A DNA stretch of 64,000 nucleotides, taken from the NCBI GenBank assembly GCA_026014705.1, contig JAOZHU010000031.1, forward strand, positions 1-64,000, in the 5' to 3' direction. Below are positions 60,646-64,000 of this stretch, piece after piece (within the stretch, counting starts at the first letter, position 1; each line of letters begins with the position of its first letter). Both the position numbers and the translations under genes were made by a program. Below the pieces are notes generated by a model. It did not search any database. It was given only the letters and a program-made list of their open reading frames with translations, and was not told the DNA's origin. The DNA comes from Candidatus Bathyarchaeota archaeon (GTDB taxonomy: Archaea; Thermoproteota; Bathyarchaeia; Bathyarchaeales; Bathycorpusculaceae).

Positions 60646-61008
60646 TTAAGGTTTTGTTTTTGGTTTGTACCTGCTTTTTTCGGAGAAGAAATCTATCACT
60701 CTGGTTTTGCATAGGAATCTTGCACTGTGTGCTGCACCTGCAGGGATAACGTATTCATCGCCTTTCTTGCAGATAAGCGGTGTCTCATTGACGGTTAACT
60801 CCATTTTTCCGTCAACCACAATTCCCCACTGCGGGTAGCTGTGATTGTGCGTAGGCACGTCAGCGCCAGCTTCAAACTCGAAGAAGACCAGTTGCTCGGC
60901 GGCAGATTGGAGTATCCACGCTCTGGCGCTTCTAAATTGAATGTCCGCTTCAGGCAGTTGCGTGATAACTTCTGGGTATCCTGATGCTTTTCGGCTGTTG
61001 TTGCTCAC
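60646..61008 (-). CDS. Cupin-domain protein
   Basis: About 120 residues, single cupin barrel: VFFEFEAGADVPTHNHSYPQWGIVVDGKMEL (metal motif 1 with two His) and CKKGDEYVIPAGAAHSARF (motif 2 with His). The metal site is complete, the substrate unknown. GTG 61008 with GGTGA five bases upstream is preferred over GTG 61017. Confidence 0.85.
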   Translation of the reverse strand: MSNNSRKASGYPEVITQLPEADIQFRSARAWILQSAAEQLVFFEFEAGADVPTHNHSYPQWGIVVDGKMELTVNETPLICKKGDEYVIPAGAAHSARFLCKTRVIDFFSEKSRYKPKTKP

Positions 61009-61139
61009 ATATTTCACCGTAATAGCATTAGCAACGTGAATAGTACAAAAATGCTTTGCTCCAGCCGGATGTGAAGAGAAACAGTAAAGGCAACAATCAT
61101 TTTATTAAACAAGTCATGTTGTTAGTAATTCCGGTAAAC

Positions 61140-61613
61140 ATGGAGCCGCAACACCGCTCAATCATCAGACCAGCCAACCGCGATGATTTAGAAGCCATTT
61201 CAGCAATAGAGCAAAAGTGCTTTCCAGAACCCATTGCCTACTCCAAGCGTCAATTGGCGTATCTAGTCTTAAACGCAAACAGTGCCAGTTTTGTAGAAAC
61301 CCTTGGAAACGTCATTAGGGGATTCGTGATAGTAACTTACCGCCGAGGAAGCCCAATAGGGCACATCGAAACCATTGATGTAGACCCAGCCCACACAAAA
61401 AAGGGCATCGGCTTAAAACTGTTGACAAGGGCAGAGGATGATATGCGGAAAAAGGGTAAACGCTGGTCACAACTCGAAGTCTCGGAAAACAATAAAGCAG
61501 CAATTGGACTCTACAAAAAAGCAGGGTACACGCTCAAAGAAAAGATTAACCGCTATTACAGGTACGAACACGAAGGCACCCGCGACGCATTGCGCATGGT
61601 CAAAGCCCTGTAG
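61140..61613 (+). CDS. GNAT N-acetyltransferase, RimI-like
   Basis: About 157 residues. RPANRDDLEAISAIEQKCFPEP at the start, the acetyl-CoA loop VDPAHTKKGIGLKLL (QRxxGxG/A-like), and the end LEVSENNKAAIGLYKKAGY with RYYRYEHEGTRDALRM are typical of RimI/Ard1, which acetylates protein N-termini. ATG 61140 begins the domain; an earlier TTG at 61056 would add a tail with no homology. Its 3' end overlaps the convergent PP-loop gene by 14 bases. Confidence 0.87.
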   Translation: MEPQHRSIIRPANRDDLEAISAIEQKCFPEPIAYSKRQLAYLVLNANSASFVETLGNVIRGFVIVTYRRGSPIGHIETIDVDPAHTKKGIGLKLLTRAEDDMRKKGKRWSQLEVSENNKAAIGLYKKAGYTLKEKINRYYRYEHEGTRDALRMVKAL

Positions 61614-63030
61614 GAGAATCCACGGGAACCCAAGAGTCGCCTTCTAACCTGCTGAAGCCCTTAGTGTATTCCAGCATAATTCTGAGAAGCGGCATTCGAA
61701 AACGCTCTGGCACAAGCTCAAGGTCGCTTGTCGGCTTGTTCAAGTGAAGCGTTTCTATGTGAGGGTGCTCCTTCCCTACTAAGCCATTTAGCTTAGAAAG
61801 ATAGATGGAGTGTTCTCGTTCGTCTGCATCAAGCCTTAACGCGCCTTCTTTCACGCGCTCGGGAAGAGCCACAATGTCTTCTACGCGGTACTCCATAATC
61901 GACGGGTCTGCTTGGTTCGCCAAGAGAAACAGAAGCACACCTTGACATTTGCTGCATTGACCACACGGAACAATTTTGCCTTCTTCGAAGCGGCAGCTGT
62001 GGCATGAACGCTGAAGCCTCGCAAATGCGGGATACCTTTTTGTGAGTATTCGCTCGACAATCATGCCAGAAATTGGACGAACAGCGCTCCACTGCCGCAT
62101 GCCCAGCAGCCGCTTCGCGTACCATTGTTCCATCCTTAAGTCAAAGTCCTGTGTTTGGTCGTAGACGCCGAAGTAGTGTTTTATTCCCTTGAAAGAAGGC
62201 AAAGTCCGCGGGTCATCAAGTTCGCTTCCGATTAGGAGATTTCCGATTTTTCTGCGCGCGAAAATTGGGAGGAGGAGGAAAACGTAGACTGGGAATATAC
62301 AGAGCCTTATCGGGTAGGTGTCTGACCAGATTTTCCTGTGGTCGCGGCGTATGATTCTCATGTGGTCTAACATGAAAGTGTAAAAACGGTCAACATTGGT
62401 CCACACTCTCGCGGTGTTCGGGTCATTTTCAGCGAAATGCCTGTAAGCAGTTAATGCTGTTCGCCAATGTCCTCCGCTCTCGTTGACATATAAGGAATGA
62501 ACTTCAGCCCCTATTTCCTTAAGCATCGCATAGGTCAGTAAGCTTTCTTTTCCTCCGCTGGACAGCACACCGCAAGAGTTTTCGTTACATTCCTGCGAGA
62601 TTGGGGCATCCGCGTAGGTTGCTGAAGAGATAATTTTCGCTAATGGACGAGCGTTTTCAGGTGTCACATCACTTTCGAGGGGCAGAAACTGAGGTAAAAC
62701 GTAGGGGTTTTTTCTTCGGACAAGTTTGTTGATGAAAATGTCTCTCGTAAATACTTCGAGGAGATCGCTTAGGAGTGAGAGGTCTGAAGTGCTGACGGGA
62801 AACATCAGCCTAATCTCTTTGGAGAATAAGCCATAATTGAGGACAGGCATGACTGAGGCAAGCCGCATAAGAGGCAGATGCTCCACAATGGGAGATTCTT
62901 CATATTTAGATGACAGAAGAAAACTGTGCTTTTTGCCTTCCATGTCAATGCAGGATACCTGAGCTGTTACTCGTTTCCCTTGAAGAACAGGCTCTGAGAC
63001 TTCAATGCGCTGAAAGCACTGCAGATTCAT
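61600..63030 (-). CDS. PP-loop ATPase-fold protein, possibly MurL-like epimerase
   Basis: 476 residues. The PP-loop is SSGGKESLLTY at about 156-166. C-terminal Cys pairs (SCHSCRFEEGKIVPCGQCSKCQG) probably bind zinc. LLIGSELDDPR in the middle resembles the glutamate-handling region of MurL (UDP-MurNAc-L-Ala-L-Glu epimerase) and related ATP pyrophosphatases; I cannot confirm it. The DUF1611 gene ends exactly at its ATG, with AAAGGTGC as shared ribosome site, so both are one operon. Confidence 0.65.
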   Translation of the reverse strand: MNLQCFQRIEVSEPVLQGKRVTAQVSCIDMEGKKHSFLLSSKYEESPIVEHLPLMRLASVMPVLNYGLFSKEIRLMFPVSTSDLSLLSDLLEVFTRDIFINKLVRRKNPYVLPQFLPLESDVTPENARPLAKIISSATYADAPISQECNENSCGVLSSGGKESLLTYAMLKEIGAEVHSLYVNESGGHWRTALTAYRHFAENDPNTARVWTNVDRFYTFMLDHMRIIRRDHRKIWSDTYPIRLCIFPVYVFLLLPIFARRKIGNLLIGSELDDPRTLPSFKGIKHYFGVYDQTQDFDLRMEQWYAKRLLGMRQWSAVRPISGMIVERILTKRYPAFARLQRSCHSCRFEEGKIVPCGQCSKCQGVLLFLLANQADPSIMEYRVEDIVALPERVKEGALRLDADEREHSIYLSKLNGLVGKEHPHIETLHLNKPTSDLELVPERFRMPLLRIMLEYTKGFSRLEGDSWVPVDSPTGL

Positions 63031-64000
63031 TTAAGCACCTTTGCGGAGCGCCTCTATTGCGTCGGCGAGTCTGCGTACGCCGTCAGAAACAGGATCCTCC
63101 ACTGGAACCTTGAATCTCTTGCGCAATCGCGCTTTGGCTTTCTTGGCTTCCTCTGGCGGCAAGTTCTCGTGGTTTATGCCTATGCCCACGAGAGGACACT
63201 GCGATAGCAACTTGGCGATTTTGACTACACGCGCGGGGTCAGGCATCGGATAACCAGGAAACCCGTCCAGATGGGGTCGCCCAGGCGCGTCCTGCAGGAT
63301 GAAGCCGTGTATTTGGCCAGCCGCCATTATCTCAAATCCGCCTGGAAAGAACGGATGCACGAGGCTACCTTGACCATTGATTATCATGTAGTCTGGTTTC
63401 TCGTCTTTCCACGAGTCCAGTATTGCGCCTTCGATGCCGCCGGAGACGAAGTCGTTTATCATTGCGTCCATGACTATGCCGTGCGGCCAGCCTTGCATCC
63501 ATCCTGTTTGTCCCGTGAATATCATGTCTGCTTTTCTGCCGCGCCGCCGGAGCTCCTGTACCAGCATTACGCAGGTGGTTCTTTTGCCGATTGCTGAATC
63601 GGTTCCCAGCACGGCAATTCTGGTTGAGCCGACCTTGCTGATTTCGCCTGTATAGAATCTTTTGTAGTCGCGGAATAGTTTGCGGACATCCACGATTTTG
63701 CAGCCGTTCTTCGCTGCTAAGCTAGTAAACCGTTGGTCTTCTGATATGAAATGGTGTAGTCCAGAAACGATGTCTAGTCCATGTGATAAAGCCCAAGCGA
63801 TGGCTTTGTCGTATCCTTCGGGCAGGTATCCGCCCTCTGAAACGGCGCCAACGATGAAAATCTCGGGTTTGGTTTCCCTGAAAGCTTCGTCGAGGCGGGC
63901 AAACAGCGGGATGCCTCTGCGTTTTCCGTCCAATACTTCTCCTGCGTCTCCAGATGGTGCTGTGGAGTCGACGACTGCGACAACGTCATATCTGGTTGTG
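63031..64000 (-). CDS. DUF1611-family protein (DgcN-like), 5' end outside window
   Basis: 323 residues visible; the frame is open to the window edge. The N-terminal Rossmann part (TTRYDVVAVVDSTAPSGDAG) is followed by a P-loop NTPase domain with GTDSAIGKRTT and IINGQGSLVHPFFPGG. Bacterial DgcN of this family acts as D-glutamate N-acetyltransferase; other members are unassigned. A TTG at 63933 would give a 300-residue protein but would cut the Rossmann strand, so the true start is upstream. It is co-transcribed with the PP-loop gene. Confidence 0.85.
   Translation of the reverse strand, partial: TTRYDVVAVVDSTAPSGDAGEVLDGKRRGIPLFARLDEAFRETKPEIFIVGAVSEGGYLPEGYDKAIAWALSHGLDIVSGLHHFISEDQRFTSLAAKNGCKIVDVRKLFRDYKRFYTGEISKVGSTRIAVLGTDSAIGKRTTCVMLVQELRRRGRKADMIFTGQTGWMQGWPHGIVMDAMINDFVSGGIEGAILDSWKDEKPDYMIINGQGSLVHPFFPGGFEIMAAGQIHGFILQDAPGRPHLDGFPGYPMPDPARVVKIAKLLSQCPLVGIGINHENLPPEEAKKAKARLRKRFKVPVEDPVSDGVRRLADAIEALRKGA

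Noticed and set aside
1-64000. CRISPR arrays, insertion sequences, rRNA genes or a replication origin
   Set aside because: No regularly spaced repeats, transposase or integrase frames, rRNA-like sequence or clustered origin boxes were seen.

Overview
The window looks archaeal, most likely a Bathyarchaeia-type member of the TACK group; that lineage call is an inference. Archaeal markers include release factor aRF1 (1439-2707), a 34-nt intron in tRNA-Ser, ribosomal protein S15 next to a DHH exonuclease and KEOPS Pcc1 (17.2-19.5 kb), eukaryote-type topoisomerase IB (21898-23526), diphthine-ammonia ligase, archaeal HMG-CoA synthase and a tetrahydromethanopterin formyltransferase (Ftr). Box A promoters (TTTAAA/TTTATATA-like) and GGTGA/GGAGG ribosome sites recur. 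Coding strands are often rich in A and C at silent positions.

Layout. 0-13 kb: Ftr, aRF1, a methyltransferase, tRNA-Ser, a JAMM-domain protein, a DMT exporter, two secreted or anchored proteins (the first frameshifted), a catalytically intact thiolase, an OBG/YchF-type GTPase, a tandem pair of stand-alone Lrp ligand-binding domains and tRNA-Val. 13-25 kb: NERD protein, amino acid permease, parallel beta-helix surface protein, the S15-RecJ/GAN-Pcc1-CBS cluster, a TIM-barrel-like protein, TopoIB, and a broken paralogue of the secreted protein at 7.9 kb. 25-37 kb: LLM flavin oxidoreductase, stand-alone LigD phosphoesterase domain, OB-fold protein, Yip1-like membrane protein, a DUF35-HMG-CoA synthase fusion beside a thiolase homologue that has lost its catalytic residues, nicotinate phosphoribosyltransferase and a MacB/FtsX-type ABC exporter.

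37.4-47.1 kb is the most striking region. A leftward operon of a small Cys-containing protein plus ten subunits has the full membrane set of respiratory complex I (A, H, J, K, L, M, N), while its large and small catalytic subunits carry the signatures of group 4 [NiFe]-hydrogenases: RxCGxCxxxH, a terminal DPCxxCxxR, and CNGCDIE. It reads as a proton- or sodium-pumping hydrogenase with complex I architecture, probably exchanging electrons with ferredoxin. Together with Ftr it fits an H2-linked, C1-carbon-using anaerobe.

47-64 kb: DUF1622 protein, an unannotated 54-residue desulforedoxin-like protein, a Lon-family protease, diphthine-ammonia ligase overlapping a class I glutamine amidotransferase, glyA-serA, an iron regulon (DtxR-FeoA-FeoB with a palindromic operator over its promoter), two divergent UbiA prenyltransferases, flavodoxin, cupin, GNAT acetyltransferase, and a PP-loop protein of possible MurL type next to a DUF1611/DgcN-like protein cut by the window edge. 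No CRISPR array, insertion sequence or rRNA was seen.
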